Shown: positions 21,833-34,998 of the stretch, piece after piece
Layout of the letters: each line of letters begins with the position of its first letter
Position numbering within the stretch: the stretch's first letter is position 1
Assembly: GCA_000349905.1 (NCBI GenBank)
Contig: KB722744.1
Span: 62,001 to 126,000, forward strand
Origin: Volvariella volvacea V23
Lineage: Eukaryota; Basidiomycota; Agaricomycetes; Agaricales; Pluteaceae
Length of the DNA stretch: 64,000 nucleotides
Direction of reading: 5' to 3'
The notes under the pieces: generated by a model
The model's input: the letters and a program-made list of their open reading frames with translations, nothing else
What the model was told of the DNA's origin: nothing
Databases searched by the model: none
Made by a program: the position numbers and the translations under genes

Positions 21833-22591
21833 TCAGATTTTTTGGTCGGCGCGATGGATGAAATACGGACGAACCAGTTCTTCGACATGGGCCTCAAGTG
21901 ATCTAACTTCAGCTTCCAACCTCTCCCTCGTTTTCTTCATTATTTGCAGCCTCTTTGCTTCAGCCTTTTGCGAAGCCATAGACGTTCCCACTGGCACGGG
22001 ACGCAACTCAGCAACTTCGACCTAAAATTAGGATATCACAGGTCGCACAAATTAACCTGCTTGCTCCAGGTAGTAAGAATAAGCGTACTTTCTTCTGCAG
22101 CTGATGCGCCTTCTTATTCAACTCCTTCAATCCGCTTTCGGCCCGTTCGATCAGCTCCTCGATTGAGGGTTCAATTTCCTCAGCCAGGTCAGCCTGGTAG
22201 CGCTTGACTGTTGCTTCATTGACCAGTAGATATACCTACTGCCCTGTGAGCGTTTCATACGAAATGGCGTAGAGTGTACTTACACGTTGACTTTGTAGAA
22301 CCGTGGCCATTCGAGGGAAGTCCCTGGTCCCCCTTCTCAGCAACGTCTGTGCTGCCCAAACCTGAGAGTAGGATAGATGTGCACAAAGATTAGACCAGGA
22401 TTAACTAAGCCAGAGCCACGATACACTAAAAGCATATGGATAATAAAACGTACCTCCTCGCAACAATCCTCCATAGCCGTAATGCATTCTTCGAGGTGGG
22501 GAGGACATTGAACCTGGACTTCACCTCTATCAGGGCCCATGTTGAACACAGACTCCCGAGATTTGAGACTAGGCTTTAGTGCTCTTGACAT
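21833..22591 (-). CDS. SPC19: DASH complex subunit Spc19
   Basis: A subunit of the fungal DASH/Dam1 kinetochore ring that couples chromosomes to microtubule ends. It begins MSRALKPSLKSRESVFNMGP at 22591. After introns the reading continues through CPPHLEECITAMEDCCEEV, LLRRGTRDFPRMATVLQSQR, LLVNEATVKRYQADLAEEIE and PSIEELIERAESGLKEL. It ends in a coiled coil (AEAKRLQIMKKTRERLEAEV) with the stop at 21833. The order of a conserved paired-Cys helix, then DFPR-x-x-x-VL, then EEIEPSIEELIERAE matches the Spc19 family. The length is about 190 residues, as expected. Residues in the first exon, between introns, were read from the frame only. Confidence 0.8.
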
Positions 22592-23537
22592 GTTTGTCGG
22601 CTCCTTGGGTTTAGTCCGTTCACAGGAGGAGATTGAGGATGCCTGCCGGTAGGTGGATGGATGTGCGATGTATCACATGACCGCACGCGCATCGGAGTTC
22701 GAATTTCCTCGAGTCGGACCTATAAAGCGGGGCTGCTCCTCACGAAAATTTCTCCCAACGGTGTCCGCACAACCATCGAAGCGTTAGCTCTATGGCGTTC
22801 ATGTTTTCACGGTTGTCGGAGCGAGGCGAGGGGCCCTCTGGGCTCCTTGCTCACCAGACAGATTCATTCTCTTTTAGCAGCGCTTCGAGTCCATCCTCCG
22901 GGGTGTTGATTCAGCGTGGCTTCTAGTGGGATGAAGTCGTCATATTCCTGTACCGGCCGTATGGTGTTTACCCGTTACTATGTGACGTTGACGGTTTGGT
23001 TAAACCATGACGGAAACATTTTTATAGCTTGTACTACGGTATCTGAAATCAGAGTTGTACTATGATCGATTCCAGCATAGATCCTTGTCGTGTCATAATC
23101 TTTGACAAACTCCATCCATCTACCCAAATCCAAGTATGATTGCACGGCTCTATGCGCAGTGTACACCATGCACCATCAAGCCATAAAATCAGATAATCAT
23201 CTGAAGCAAAATATACGTTATTCATCTTTGCTAGGGATTCTTCTATCGTACACTGCTGGATATTGTTACGTTAGGGACTAGGCCCCAAATCCACCGACCC
23301 AGGCCTTTCATGGCACCCTAGCAGTCAGTACAGCAAATGCTGTTGAGCACGAGGCGATGGCGGGCTGTTGAGGCGCGATCCTTCAAGCTGCCTTCAATGT
23401 GTGCCCCAACGCTACTCGTGGTATGGCTAGATCTACCCGAATCATGCTACACACCATCTTGAGCGTCATTTCTGGATGTCTACTATAGCTTCTTCAGTCG
23501 CGCTCCACCAGAACCGGGCGCACGGTGAGCAAGTGGA
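22592..23537. other. Intergenic stretch, possible short plus-strand frame
   Basis: Holds the Spc19 promoter and the 3' side of the arrestin-like gene. A 44-codon plus-strand frame starting at 22791 (MAFMFSRLSERGEGPSG) ends FSSASSPSSGVLIQRGF. It could be a small protein or a 5' exon but has no recognisable family. Nothing else was seen. Confidence 0.35.
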
Positions 23538-25732
23538 CTAATAGGGCTCTTCTTGAATATGCGGTAGGTCTCGGGCCCTCGGCTCCCTATCTGGCGCACT
23601 TTTCCTCGACTGTCCCCTGAGCACGGGCTGGCCGAACGATATAGGATGCGGACATTCTGTTGGATAGGATGTGCCAATCCTGACGGCTTGCGTTGCTAGA
23701 GCCTGATTCATGCCATGACGAAAGGAAGCGCACTGTGGCGGGTAGAGCACTACAAAATACTACACCTCGTCAAATCCGCTGGGTGAGTGAAGCGGGAGAA
23801 GATGTCTAGCGCACACTTACCTCCACTAGGCACAAAGGAAAATTTGAAGATGGTTCCAAAGCATCCTCCAAGTGAATCTCTCCTTCCACTCTTCTCTCTG
23901 TCGTAGCTTGCAAACCATCTTGTGAAGGTGTCCACCATACTGCCTTTGCAACCTTTTCAATCTCTGTGATTTGATGATCCGCTCTCCGGGGTAAGGAGTT
24001 GAAATAAACCGACACATCTCGGTAATACCTAACACGACATTTGATAACAGCGTCAATTACTTTAGACGAGGAAACCATTTGGAGGGCTTCCGAGTCTTGG
24101 CTTTCAACGGTCAGGCTGATCGGAATAACACTTCCTCGTGCATAGCAGAGCTAGTGATCACCTAGAATCAGTACATGCCAAAAGAGTCACACATTGATAA
24201 CTTACTGGCTGAGCAAGAGATAACTAACAAGAAATCAGCGCTGGAGTTTCATAGACAGACTCGGAGCGTTATTACGCACTGTGTACCGAATCTGGGCCAT
24301 CCGGCAATTTCGTACGCACCCATGAAGCGTTACAGGGGAAAGCGTATGCCACCCTTCTCGGTCTGCCCTAGGGCTCGGCAATGGGCTGCCCTGGTTGTAC
24401 GCCAATTGTATTAGTGGCGAAGGTGGCGAAGGTGTTATCTCGGGAACATAAACAAGTGGTGTGTGCAGCCTGTAAAAACGATGCACTGTGGTATAAATTC
24501 CTCCTTTGATACGACGATCATCGCCTCTCACCTGGAATCGGACCTGAACCACCTCCGACAAACGCGCAATGTCAGTCCATACTGAACAGTAACACCCATA
24601 GATCCCTTCGAGAACGAGGGAGGTGCGTGAGCTAGATGCGCAGGCACATCAGTTCCACCGGGATGTGGAACAGTAGTATCGTCTGGAAATGGAATACAAA
24701 TGGGCCAAGAGTAACCACCCGACACCTTGGAGCCCTTTACGGCACTCCCTTTGACGCTCGACTTGGACGCTTTGGACCAAATTGTAGTAGTGTGCTCTAA
24801 AAACGTGAATGTGCCGCGCTCATAGGCGCTAGCAACCAGCTGACCAGTAAGCTGGCAATCGCTCAGTTTGTCTTGATCTTCATCCCCAAAAGAGAACTTT
24901 TACGTACCGTCAGAGTTACACCGCGTACGCTGGAATTAGATGCGCCCACTGTAAAATACACCGAACCCGTGATGCTATCACCGCTGTAAAATACTGGAGT
25001 ATCCTGAGGGGTGCGAGCTCGACTCTCCAGAACCAGAGTGAGCCCTGAGTTGTTCCTGCTGTCTTTTAGCTGAAAGACATGCTTAGTGACGTGGGCGGGA
25101 GGACCCGAACCACTGGGCTCTGGATAATTGCCAAGAACATGTAGAGCAGGCCGAATAGAAGATGATACTACATCTGCTTCAGGTTCCCGTCTTTGTGAAT
25201 TTCCGCATGTGGGTGCTTCTCGAACGTCGTTTAGTGTCCCACTCTTCCCTTTTAGATCTGGTCTGACTGACGACGATGGTGTGGAGAGTGTAAAGGGCAC
25301 AGGCTGGGTTTGTGAATGGGCACGCGGTTCCTTCGAATCTGAAGCCAGGTTGGGCCGCAGGCCAATTGGAAATGGCTCAAGCCCATCCAGCACTCTGCTC
25401 ATCCGACCTGAGCTATGTCCGGAGGTTGAGTGTTTTGAAGTTGATTGATGTCTAGTATGGGGAACAGGACGTCTTGCACTATTCGCGGTACTTTGGTGAT
25501 GAAGAAGCGAGGATTGGGGTGAATCCACCGCATCGGGCGAGCTGGAAGAGCTACTTATCTCTGAATACGGTGGAGGGCTTAGTGGTCTTGTACTCGAAGA
25601 AGAGTCTGGATCGTTCGAATCAGGGCTCATGTCCAGCCAGGAACTACCGAACCGATGAGCCTGAGGTTGTAGGTACGCCATGGGTGTCATACTCCGTTGA
25701 GGGGCGGATTTCACTGTTGCAGTAGTTGACAA
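23538..25732 (-). CDS. Arrestin-like trafficking adaptor (alpha-arrestin family)
   Basis: Probably recruits an Rsp5-type ubiquitin ligase to membrane transporters or receptors. The first exon (25732-about 24910) has a disordered Ser/Pro-rich N-terminus containing PLSPPPYSEI, a PPxY motif that binds WW domains. The arrestin N-like fold follows (HVFQLKDSRNNSGLTLVLES, FYSGDSITGSVYFTV, SVRGVTLT). Further exons give LVASAYERGTFTFLEHTTTI, FPDDTTVPHPGGTDVPAHLA, GVTVQYGLTLR and FYRLHTPLVYVPEITPSPPS, then the C-like half ending KCRVRYYRDVSVYFNSL and LCLVE. The last exon ends DLPHIQEEPY. The product is about 630 residues. The family has low identity, so the call rests on the order of these segments plus PPPY. 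It is the first of a long run of minus-strand signalling genes. Confidence 0.75.
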
Positions 25733-26809
25733 GAAGTGGAAGTGGGCGTTGCGTACTCGGAGTCACAGAATTTGCACCTCCGGGCGGTGTTTATCTGTAA
25801 CAAGAATGAGTGGAAGTAAAGATGCTGAGTATTTCTTATTATAGAACAGCAGCCATCATGGACCCACCAAGCAGTGTTGACATGCGAAGGCCTTTTCTTT
25901 TACGAAATGGCAGCAAGAATTTGACATGCTTTTCTATTTGCCTGCACTGACTGTGCCTCAAAGTGCATTCAAGAGCTGAATATGGTATCCGGGTGTGGCA
26001 CGTTTTCATCCCTTCAGAAGCTTCCGGCCCACTTCAGCACCACCGCATTTGACATGCTGTGATTAGGCGGACACAGCACTTTGAAGTGCCAGCGCCACGG
26101 CGATGCCGTCATGATCAACCGGGCTGGGTAAACGCGGGTAGATCGCGATAGGGTACCGTATATGCCATATTCAAAGCGTCCAGCCTGTCGGAGTCGACTT
26201 GCATATTAGTTCGCCCTAGTGTTGTTTGGCAACTCCAACCCGGAGCAGAGCTTCAGCAGTACGAGAAAAGTCTCAACTATTCCGTGATCGTGCCAGCGCT
26301 GGCATTTTTCTAGGCAAAAGGACGGCAGGGCCTATCAAAGAAAGCGCTCAAGGGAACGAAGGTTGTGTGGCAGGAGCAAAACATTATTGTGCGCTTTCGT
26401 GTTTAACGTAATCGCTGTAAATGTTACATGCTCGGAAAACCATCATCCCGCGCCGATCAAAGTACAAAGTGGTGTACGGATTTAAGTTGCATTGCTTCAA
26501 GTTTAAAGGGCTACAAGTACAATTTAGGTCTACTGTATTTACAACAGCTACCAAAGGAGTCCACAAATAAAACACTACTTTTGAGGAATTACGTGTTTCA
26601 ACCCAGTGCGTCGGAAGATTGGAAATGAGGGAAAGTATCGTTGAGCGAGGGTGAATAAGCTAGGGGTGGTGCTTAATAAAAGAAGTATTGTTTTAGGGCT
26701 ACATTGGGAAAATAAAGAGCGGAGAACTCCAAGAGTTCGAAGCATTAAGTAATAATTTACACGGAGAGCGGGGGGGGGTGAGGCCAGTAGCAGAGTCAAT
26801 GCCACTTAT
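25733..26809. other. Promoter of arrestin-like gene and 3' region of RGS gene
   Basis: About 1.1 kb without a supported gene. It includes a G-run near 26768 and repeated CACTTTGA/TTCAAAGTG-like strings between 25960 and 26095. The short open frames overlap on opposite strands. Confidence 0.4.
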
Positions 26810-29302
26810 CTCAGACTGGGGCTTGTGGTGGTGGTCCATGTCGACGTGCAGGCACAGAAAAAACAATCGCAGCAAAAATCTGCAGATATAACGATGGAAT
26901 CCTTTAGCCATGAGACCAAAACCAGAAGCAAGTGGAGGAACGTACCAAAGTGTAGCAAAGTCCGACCCTCATCAAGTCTCTGCCAACTTGATCGTGTACT
27001 GCCTTGATACGAGGGTCCAATACTGCACGCTCTGGTCCGAAGAATGGGGGCCTCTTGAACGTAGGCCTTGGATTCGTACTGCGATTCATCTGTACCATTG
27101 CAATATCTGTCGCTACACTTATATTAGATTCGCTATCGACGCCTTCCATCAAGCACGCACTACCGTCAGTTGATACGGTCGACTGTGAAGGAGTTGGCTT
27201 GATTAAATTTCGCAGAGCTTTAAAGCTAAGTTTTCTCGATCCGTCCTGACTTGATTGACCGTCGGCGAGGTTAGGTGGACTTTGGTTGGTAGATGAGGCA
27301 GGGACTTTTTCCATCGCCTTGGTGGGCAGATCGTCCGGGCCAGTTAGAGATGCCCATGGGGCTACAAGTGCAACTTCCCTGGCCGACGGCAGATTGGTTG
27401 GACTACTTGATGGGCGGTCTGGGTGCACCGAAGCAAGGTCTACATCCATAGTCACAAGAGAACACCCGATGAAATCCGTTTCAAGATGTTTCAATGAAGT
27501 GGATCGTGGAGGAACGGATGCTAGTGTTGGCTGCGGTTTAGGTATGCTTAGGCCACCACCCTCGCGTTTCAATTCCTTCGACGTTGTATTTTCTGTCTCA
27601 GTTGGTTGATCTTCTGCTGCCGGTTTCGGTTTCTCGGACGACGCCAGAATGCAAGTAGATGGGCCTTGCGTTTTCAGGACACTTTCCATGAATATCTTAG
27701 CCTCTTCATCCATCTCTTGCATTTCCCATACTCGGAGTTGAGTGGTCCCGCGAAACCAAAGCTGACTACAAAATCTAGGGTGGATAGGAATTAGATATGC
27801 AAATCAAGAGGTAAATGAATGCAGGGTTGACTGAAAACGAACAGATAACTTACCCTCTCCACGCCGCACAGGTAGTGGTAAAACCCAAGAATGCAAAGAA
27901 GACAGGGAACAGTCTCCATGCTCGGTTGTAGTATGGGGGAATAGGGACCATCAATATGAGAGACAGTGCACTTAACACACTGAGAATTAGATATAATATC
28001 CCGAGACTATACCTGAATTTTCGATGGAACTCAGTAAAATAACACGCGCCTTTGTGGAGGTACCCCGCAGCCGCGGATCGATACATACCATAACAGTTGT
28101 TTGGGACGATTTATCATCGTACTCGCAGAGGCGAGAAATCTGGGAAGGACATTCTTTTCTAGGAGATCGTATATCTCTTCGTACACTGGCTGAAACTGGT
28201 CAATGAAATTAGGACAATTTAAATGTTGAACAGATTGAGATGAGGGTGCCAATTACTCACCACATCTGGATGATAGTTGCATGAAAGATTTCGAATTGTG
28301 GTGTCACGGACAATGGCATCTAAGAGAAGCTCCTTCGGAGAGCCAGGACAGAGGAATGTCGCCAATGCGTTCATGCATTCTGTTCTAATCGGGCCAAGGG
28401 CATCCACTGGCACGGGTTCTGCTTCTGCAAAATTGTCCCGGTTGGGTGAGGGTGGTATGGGTAGTGACGCATCAGAATGAGGTTCAAGCTCTGAAGGAGC
28501 CAATGTGGTATATGAGTGCGTGACAGGTAAAGCAATCATCGAAGTTAAAGCGATCTGAGCGGGGCTTGGGGCGATTGGAGGAGCTTTCCGAAATGAGGTA
28601 TGAACTATGGAATGGTTTGTGGTAGTGCAATATTGAGATTTCGATAATGAATCTGAGGGGTGGTCTTCGTCGTTTGTGGAGGAATCCGTTGTGGTGGTCA
28701 TGCGTACATTCTGAACTGAGGCTATTTGGGCCAATTTCGCTATGCTTTCTTCGGCACGACGCTCTGTAAGCACAACGTTGGGATGATTAAATTTGAACGT
28801 GGAGGAGCCCTGATTGAGGGCTTGTACGGATGCAGGAAGCTTTAGAAAGCGCTTGCGATAGTCCTGGTATCGTGAGTGGTATGATTCTCGTGATAGTTAG
28901 CTGGGCTACTTACTTGAAACCAGACAATGAAGTGCAATGCCTCCAAGGAATGCGCCTACGCTACAATAAGGATAGGAATAATTCGCCAAAAGAAAGGCAC
29001 AAACCTTGAACGCTAGAAAGGCTTCGAAATCCGATAGACTGGCAATGATAAGAAATTCGAACCCGTCTCCGCAACAACAGAAGTAACAAGGACATACCTT
29101 ATGGGCGCGCACGTATCACCAGCAATGACGTGTGCTATGGTCGGACGACATGAGGGCGGGCTTCCCCGCATAGCACCCACAGACACTCACCAAGCGTAAT
29201 CTTCGACAAATGGGGTTCAGTGTTCAGTCTTGCCGCCCAAGTTCCCAACTTTGCGATGAACGTCGTGCTAGACTCCTTCCGCTTCCTGCACTTGAACAGC
29301 AT
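26810..29302 (-). CDS. RGS-domain membrane protein, Rax1/RgsB-like
   Basis: Probably a regulator of G-protein signalling or polarity at the membrane. The start at 29302 opens MLFKCRKRKESSTTFIAKLG. Short exons then give AGDTCAPISLSDFEAFLAFK, AHSLEALHFIVWFQDYRKRF and FLKLPASVQALNQG: the front of an RGS-like helical bundle. After a variable linker of about 150 residues come FLCPGSPKELLLDAIVRDTT and FQPVYEEIYDLLEKNVLPRF, the end of the bundle. Hydrophobic helices follow (SLGILYLILSVLSALSLILM; FPVFFAFLGFTTTCAAW), then a long Ser/Thr-rich segment and one more hydrophobic stretch (LCYTLIFAAIVFSVP) before the stop at 26810. An RGS bundle followed by C-terminal membrane helices is the Rax1/RgsB layout. 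The product is about 680 residues. Confidence 0.78.
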
Positions 29303-30677
29303 GTTCACTGCCTCCCTCTAACCTCTCTCAAACGATGCAGCTTCGTGATGGCGACGTTGACCGATATTGACGCGAGGATCCTTGGCGGTAAATGTTGAGA
29401 GGACAGACGACGACGGGCGGGGGGTTTCTCCAATGGAATGAACGCAGATGAGACGAAAGGCGGAAAGAGTGGAATAGGAGAGCTGTACTCTCGCAATTGC
29501 CCCTGCGGCGGGCTTCTATACAATTCAGGCTTCTCCCGTTCGGGGTACAGCGTCCAACCCTATAAAAGATGTGGATCGGAGGGTGTTGATGCTGATACAA
29601 TCATGCCTTGATTTACTTCCAACACGCTCCCACTTTAAGGGTCGTCTAGATTGGTTAAGACCCAATAACCTAATAGTGCGCCGCACATAAACTGTTATGG
29701 ATCGACCATGCGAGCTGCGAGCTGTTGTCATAACTAAGGCTTCTAGCCCAGCATCGCCTTGGCACTAAAGAATATCGATTTTCGGGTCGTTCATGCTGCA
29801 TACACGATTTCGAGCACCGCGAGAGTGCAGGGCAATTAACTCTGCTATGAAGTGAGGTGTGAAATCAGTTAGCAAGGCACCACCCTTTCTATTCCCCTTC
29901 CTCGCAACGGGGCTCTCTCCATGGGGAAAGCTTGGTAGGAGGATGGGAAAATCGGCATACCTCTGACACGGGAGTGTGGCTGAGTGTGGTTACTATGCGC
30001 ATTGATGAAGGCTAAACGGCTGAACAGCACATCTCCCCGTTCGTTGGGCATCCTGAACATGACTTGTTTGAGTGGGGCAAGCCCGATATCCTATGTGTCG
30101 GAACCGGAGCTAAGTGGTGGTGAACGTCGCATGACTCTCGGTTGCAATAAATCGCACTTTACATTGGGTACCTGTTCCCAAAATTTCATCAAGGGTCGGA
30201 TGAGACGTGCATAACAAAATTGCGATGATATTTGCATACGAGTACCAGCAGATGCACAGGTCGGTGTTGAGCCTTCAGGGCGAGCTACCCCTATGTTAGT
30301 ATAGTCAAGTCATTCATAACATGATTGGCGTATATATATAGCCTATCAGGAAAAAAAACACGTTAGGAATGTACGATCTAGGAATCCATGGTAGCTTGGG
30401 CGTTAGGGGTAGATAGATGTACTTATATGGGTGTGTAGATGATGTGCATGAGGATAAAAATGGCATGAATCTATCGTGCATGGTAATTTAGGAATGAGGA
30501 CATGTGGTAGATGCAGATAAGTAGTGTGATGAAAATAGGGATTAGACCACAATAAATGGATTAGATAGTGCAATCAAGAGAAACAGAACGGCGAGCAAGA
30601 GCAGCAATAATAAGATCGTACACACAAGCGTCCATCACCCAAAGAGAACCAGCAATAGAAAACAAACCATTCTCCAC
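29303..30677. other. Intergenic stretch upstream of RGS gene
   Basis: Contains the RGS promoter and the 3' region of the coiled-coil gene. AT-rich sequence with TATATATATA near 30333 lies close to the end of the coiled-coil gene. Small open frames show no motif. Confidence 0.4.
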
Positions 30678-33600
30678 TTACAAATAATCCCTCTGATAGC
30701 TCTCCTCCGGTCTCCTAGTTCTCTGCCAATGCATAAACGGCTCATCTCTCACGCTACCAACCAGAAACGGATCAGCCGCCGCCGCCGAGTCAGAGTCAAT
30801 CATCGCTCCAGCAGCAGTCCAGTTCGACAATATCCCATTCATCAACCCCCCGCCTGCTGCTCCTCCTGCTCCGTTATTTGGAACGCTTCCACTATTCCCA
30901 CCATCGCGACTATTACCCCCGTTCTTTCCAGCAGCATTCCGATTCAATAACCTGTTGGTCGTTCCCGCACTGCTGCTAAGCAACTGAGAAGATGGAGAAG
31001 CTGCTAGGGATCTACGACCTTTGCTCTTGCTCGAGCCTCTTCGCTTGATCGGGATGGGAACAGCTAAGGAGGTGGAAGGTGTATGGTTGACGTTTGTCGA
31101 CTCAGCCAATGGGGAGACTGCGTTGCTCGTGGCGTTGCTACTAGCAGGCTTCAGCGAAGAGGTTGCTATCGATATCGGTACTGGACTGGTGGTCCGTACT
31201 GGTGTTGCTAACAGCACTGCAGGTGGGGGTGGGGGAGACGGCACCTTCGAAGGTCCAGGCTGGGAAGTAACTTTAGACGAGTTTGATGTTGATGTCGTTG
31301 TCGTTGTCGATGCCGTAAGCCTAAAATTCTGCATTCTCTTCGTCAAGGCCTGAAAAACAGACTGTCCATCCGGCCAATTCATAAAGAACCTCCTATCGCC
31401 ACCCCCAGCTGTTGTCGCGATCGTGGGAGGTGCCTTTCCATCTTCAGCACTAGCACTAGATTGAGGGCCTTGATCTTGGGAACCACCGGCGGCATTAGCC
31501 TGGCTGAGGAACGTAGAACGTATAGACGAATCCGACAGTCCTCTTCGTCTCAGAGGTCTTCCAGAAATCAGAGGTGTGACGGCATCCGCAGCTTCGTCCG
31601 CATCGTCGTGCTCTTGTCCTTGGTCACCTTTCCGCTCCGTCCCGACATCATACTCCCGTATTATCGGCTCTGGTTCAGCGTTTCCTACAGTGGTCTGTCC
31701 TCGTGGTCCAAGTAGACTCTGTTTCCGCTGTCGTGGTGTAAGCTGTTGCTGTTGCTGCTGTTGAACGAGAACAGGCGTTGCTGCAATATCAATCACAGCC
31801 TCCACATTCCTGGGCAACCTAGGGAAACTAGTGTCAATCCTCACGAACCCCCGCCGTCCAACCGTAGCGGTTGCATTTGGTGAGGCTGGAGTATTGGGAT
31901 GTAGGCTGTACCCAGGGTCTGTTGGTGCACGAAGATGGTTGAACCTGGGTAAAACAGGGGGGTCACGAGGAATGACAACCCAGGGGTCAGCGTTTGCATT
32001 GACTAGCCGAGGTGCTCCTGCGAAAATGTCCATCACTGAGCTACTCGGGGGAATGCTACCGGTGGGCGGTGGCGTTGGTAATAGCGTGTCTCCGTCTTTA
32101 CTCTTCGCAGAAGAAGCCGAAGAGCTGACGGGAATAGGATCGGATGAGGATATGCTTGTAGTTGACCGTCCGACTCCAGAAAACTCCACATTAACAGTTG
32201 TAGTGGTAGCCGCTAGAGCAGCAGGGATCTTTGGTACAACTCGCGTTGAGGGTTTCAAGCTAGCAGAATCAATATCTCCAACTTGCGACGACATTCCACC
32301 TCTGCTTGGAGGCCTATCAATTGACGGAACAGCACCGAATAGCTTCGATATAGGGAGCATCCAACTGCCTGACCCAGCACCCTTGAAAGGAGGCAACGTC
32401 GCAGGTGGACCCATCAACCCAGTTCCTGGCCCCATCCCTCGTTCTTGCTGATCCGCCTTCTCTGGATCCATAGCCATCATCCGAACTCGTTGCGCGCACG
32501 AGGGATCGATTATGACATCATTCAATGTCACCCTCAGCTTTCCCAACTCCCCAAACACATCCCTCAGGAATTTGAACAACACCCTTGCGTCCTTCCTCGT
32601 GCACGGCGTCACTAATTTGTCATCCTCCAGGAAAGAACGGAACTGTAGACGAAGTCCTTTGACCTCGTTGCTTATCGAGCTGATGGTTGCACGTGAAAGG
32701 TGATTGAGGTCTGCGCCTTTGAGGTTTTGACGTTTGAGACGGTGGGTTAGGGTTAGTGGGTCAGATTGGATCATTCGCGTAAGAAGGGTAGAAGCACGTT
32801 CAAGAAGTGAGGATAGATCTGATGAAGATAAATCAGAGAATGAGGACACTTCAGAATATGGGTCGGGTGGTGTGGGAGCGGATAGGTGGGAAGGTAAAGG
32901 TGAGGGAGACGGTTGGGCGGGAGCTGGAGCTGGGGCGGAGGCAGGGATAGGATCTGTTTGAACAGATCGTGAGCGAGTGAGCAGGAGTAGGGGTTTCGGT
33001 GCTCGTGATGGCTCTGCAGGCGTTGCATCATCATTCAGCGAGGAATCGGGATCGATTTCGAAACTACGCTGTGAAGGTGAATAGCGCGAAGCTGGGCGAC
33101 TGCTCTGCGCTTTGATATGGGATGGGCTCAAAGACGCAATCGTATGGAGTGTTGTTTCTGGAGTCAGCGGTTCCTGCGATACATCACAATCAGCAATATC
33201 CTAATATATTAAAAGCATGAGATCATACAACGCCACGTTTACGGGGTCTCTCGGCGCTAGAGCTGCGTCCCTCGGGACCACGTAACTGGGTTGAACATGA
33301 GGTGAGTTTCTTGGAAGTAAATACCAACCGAATAACAACTCACCGGCGGCTCCCTGAGCAAAACTGAGGGAACACTGTTTGTGTGTAGGTGGCGAGCTAT
33401 GGGGGAGGCCATGCCAACTGCGGTGGTAGAGATCAATGTACATCATCACTCGAAACCTAAACTTTACATACCACCGAACTGGAATGTGTTAGCGCGTTGC
33501 TCATCTACTTCTTCCTGTAATGCATGAATCTCTTCCCGGGCATCTGTTAGCAGGTTTTGCAACTCTGCTGTATCGCGCTTCAGGGCATCGTTATCGTTCA

Positions 33601-34998
33601 CCAGAGATTCAAGCACTTTGATGATCTCTGAGTCATCTTCCAATGCAATATGACGCCCTAGCTTCAACAGGCGCTAAGCCAAGTATATCCTCGACGTCAC
33701 TGTAAGCCACCTTACCATCTGTTGCTCCAATTTGGAACGGACATCCTGCAAGAGTGACTCGGATGACTCCAAGCGATGCGTTCGCTTCTCTTCCAGGGCC
33801 TCTTGTAGGCGACGGACCTCAACTTGAAGTTTGGCTGTCAAACAAAGTGTTCATCAACGTCACCAAAAAAGTTCAGTTTACCTCTACTAACCCGTTTTGT
33901 CCCTTAAGGCCGCAAATCTGGACTCTGCCAATCTTGCCCTCTGGGACTCACTGTCCCTTTCTTGTTGCATATCCTCCTTCTCCTTGATAGCAGCGGCGAC
34001 GCGGGCATCCCATCCGATAGATCTCGCATTTTGTGCTGACATTCGTGATATCGTTGATCGTGCCTCCTGGAGTTCTTGCAGTATAGTCTTGTTGGATACC
34101 TCTGTTACTTCGTTATTGACCAACGCTTGGTTGAGTTGCTGCGCCGCATCGGGTTACAATTTCTTCATGGGAGGGGAGGACGAGTTATCGCTTACTTTCT
34201 TCAGGTTCTGGTTCTCCCGATGTAGCTCCTCTAGCTCAGCGTCAATGTCATCCTGTTTTCTCCTCTCCTCCTCTTCATCCTCTTCCTGTTGCTGTTGATC
34301 GTCTGAATACTGGATTTGGTGCCGCAGCGGGTGCTCCGCACCGCGCTGCGCTTCACGTTCCCGTCTCATGCGGCGCTGTTTGGCACGAGCCTAGATGATA
34401 TGACGCGTAAGACGATTAGATTAGTCAAATCACCAATCGGTCGGAAAAACAGCTGCGCCCGCCGCCAATCGCACAGGGAGGCTGGAAGGAGGCAAACATC
34501 ATTCACATACCTCGTGTTGTCGTACATAAGCCTCATGTCGTTGCAACAACGCCTGGCCGACCTCTGCACCACATCACATCACACACATACACAATGCACA
34601 TCGTGCAAAACGTTACACCACAACGGACATAAAACCAACCACCCAAATAAAAGGAGTCGTCAGAACAATGTAAGCGAGGGGGCGTAACCCATGTTACCGG
34701 GGAACATGAGAAAAGCGCGAGATGAACGCTACGTACCAGCACTGAGTATGAGTCTGCTCTCCAATCTAGATTTTACCGCCAACCAAGCAGTCAAGTTGGG
34801 ACAGTCCTCCTTATTGCAGCAGCATGTGATGGAGAAGGCAGATGGCGGATCCGCATGAGAGAAATTCGTTAGAGCAAGTGTGAGTTCGTCCATCGTACTA
34901 GTTGCGATATGCAGGCTTTGGGTCAGAGGGGTCTCTGGGCTGAGCGGAGTCATGGGTCTTGAAATTGGTGTTGAAATCGGTGTCTGTAGTGCGTCCAT
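30678..34998 (-). CDS. Large coiled-coil and low-complexity protein of unknown function
   Basis: Not recognised. The exons from 34998 join by GT-AG introns into one frame ending at 30678, roughly 1,250 residues. The N-terminus (MDALQTPISTPISRPMTPLS) is Ser/Thr-Pro rich, with several potential proline-directed phosphorylation sites. A CCCNKEDC cysteine cluster follows, then VGQALLQRHEAYVRQHEARA and a long charged coiled coil of about 330 residues (DAELEELHRENQNLKK; EARSTISRMSAQNARSIGWD; VLESLVNDNDALKRD). The last exon (817 codons) has a helical segment around LSSLLERASTLLTRMIQSD and then several hundred residues of Ser, Pro, Gln and Gly-rich disorder, including a polyglutamine run near 31744. 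It resembles cytoskeletal or septation scaffolds in general make-up, but no family can be named. Continuity between coiled coil and tail is inferred from splice sites. Confidence 0.6.

Noticed and set aside
29040..29060. B-box-like GGGTTCGAATTTC on the minus strand
   Set aside because: Lies inside an intron of the RGS gene and no cloverleaf can be folded around it.
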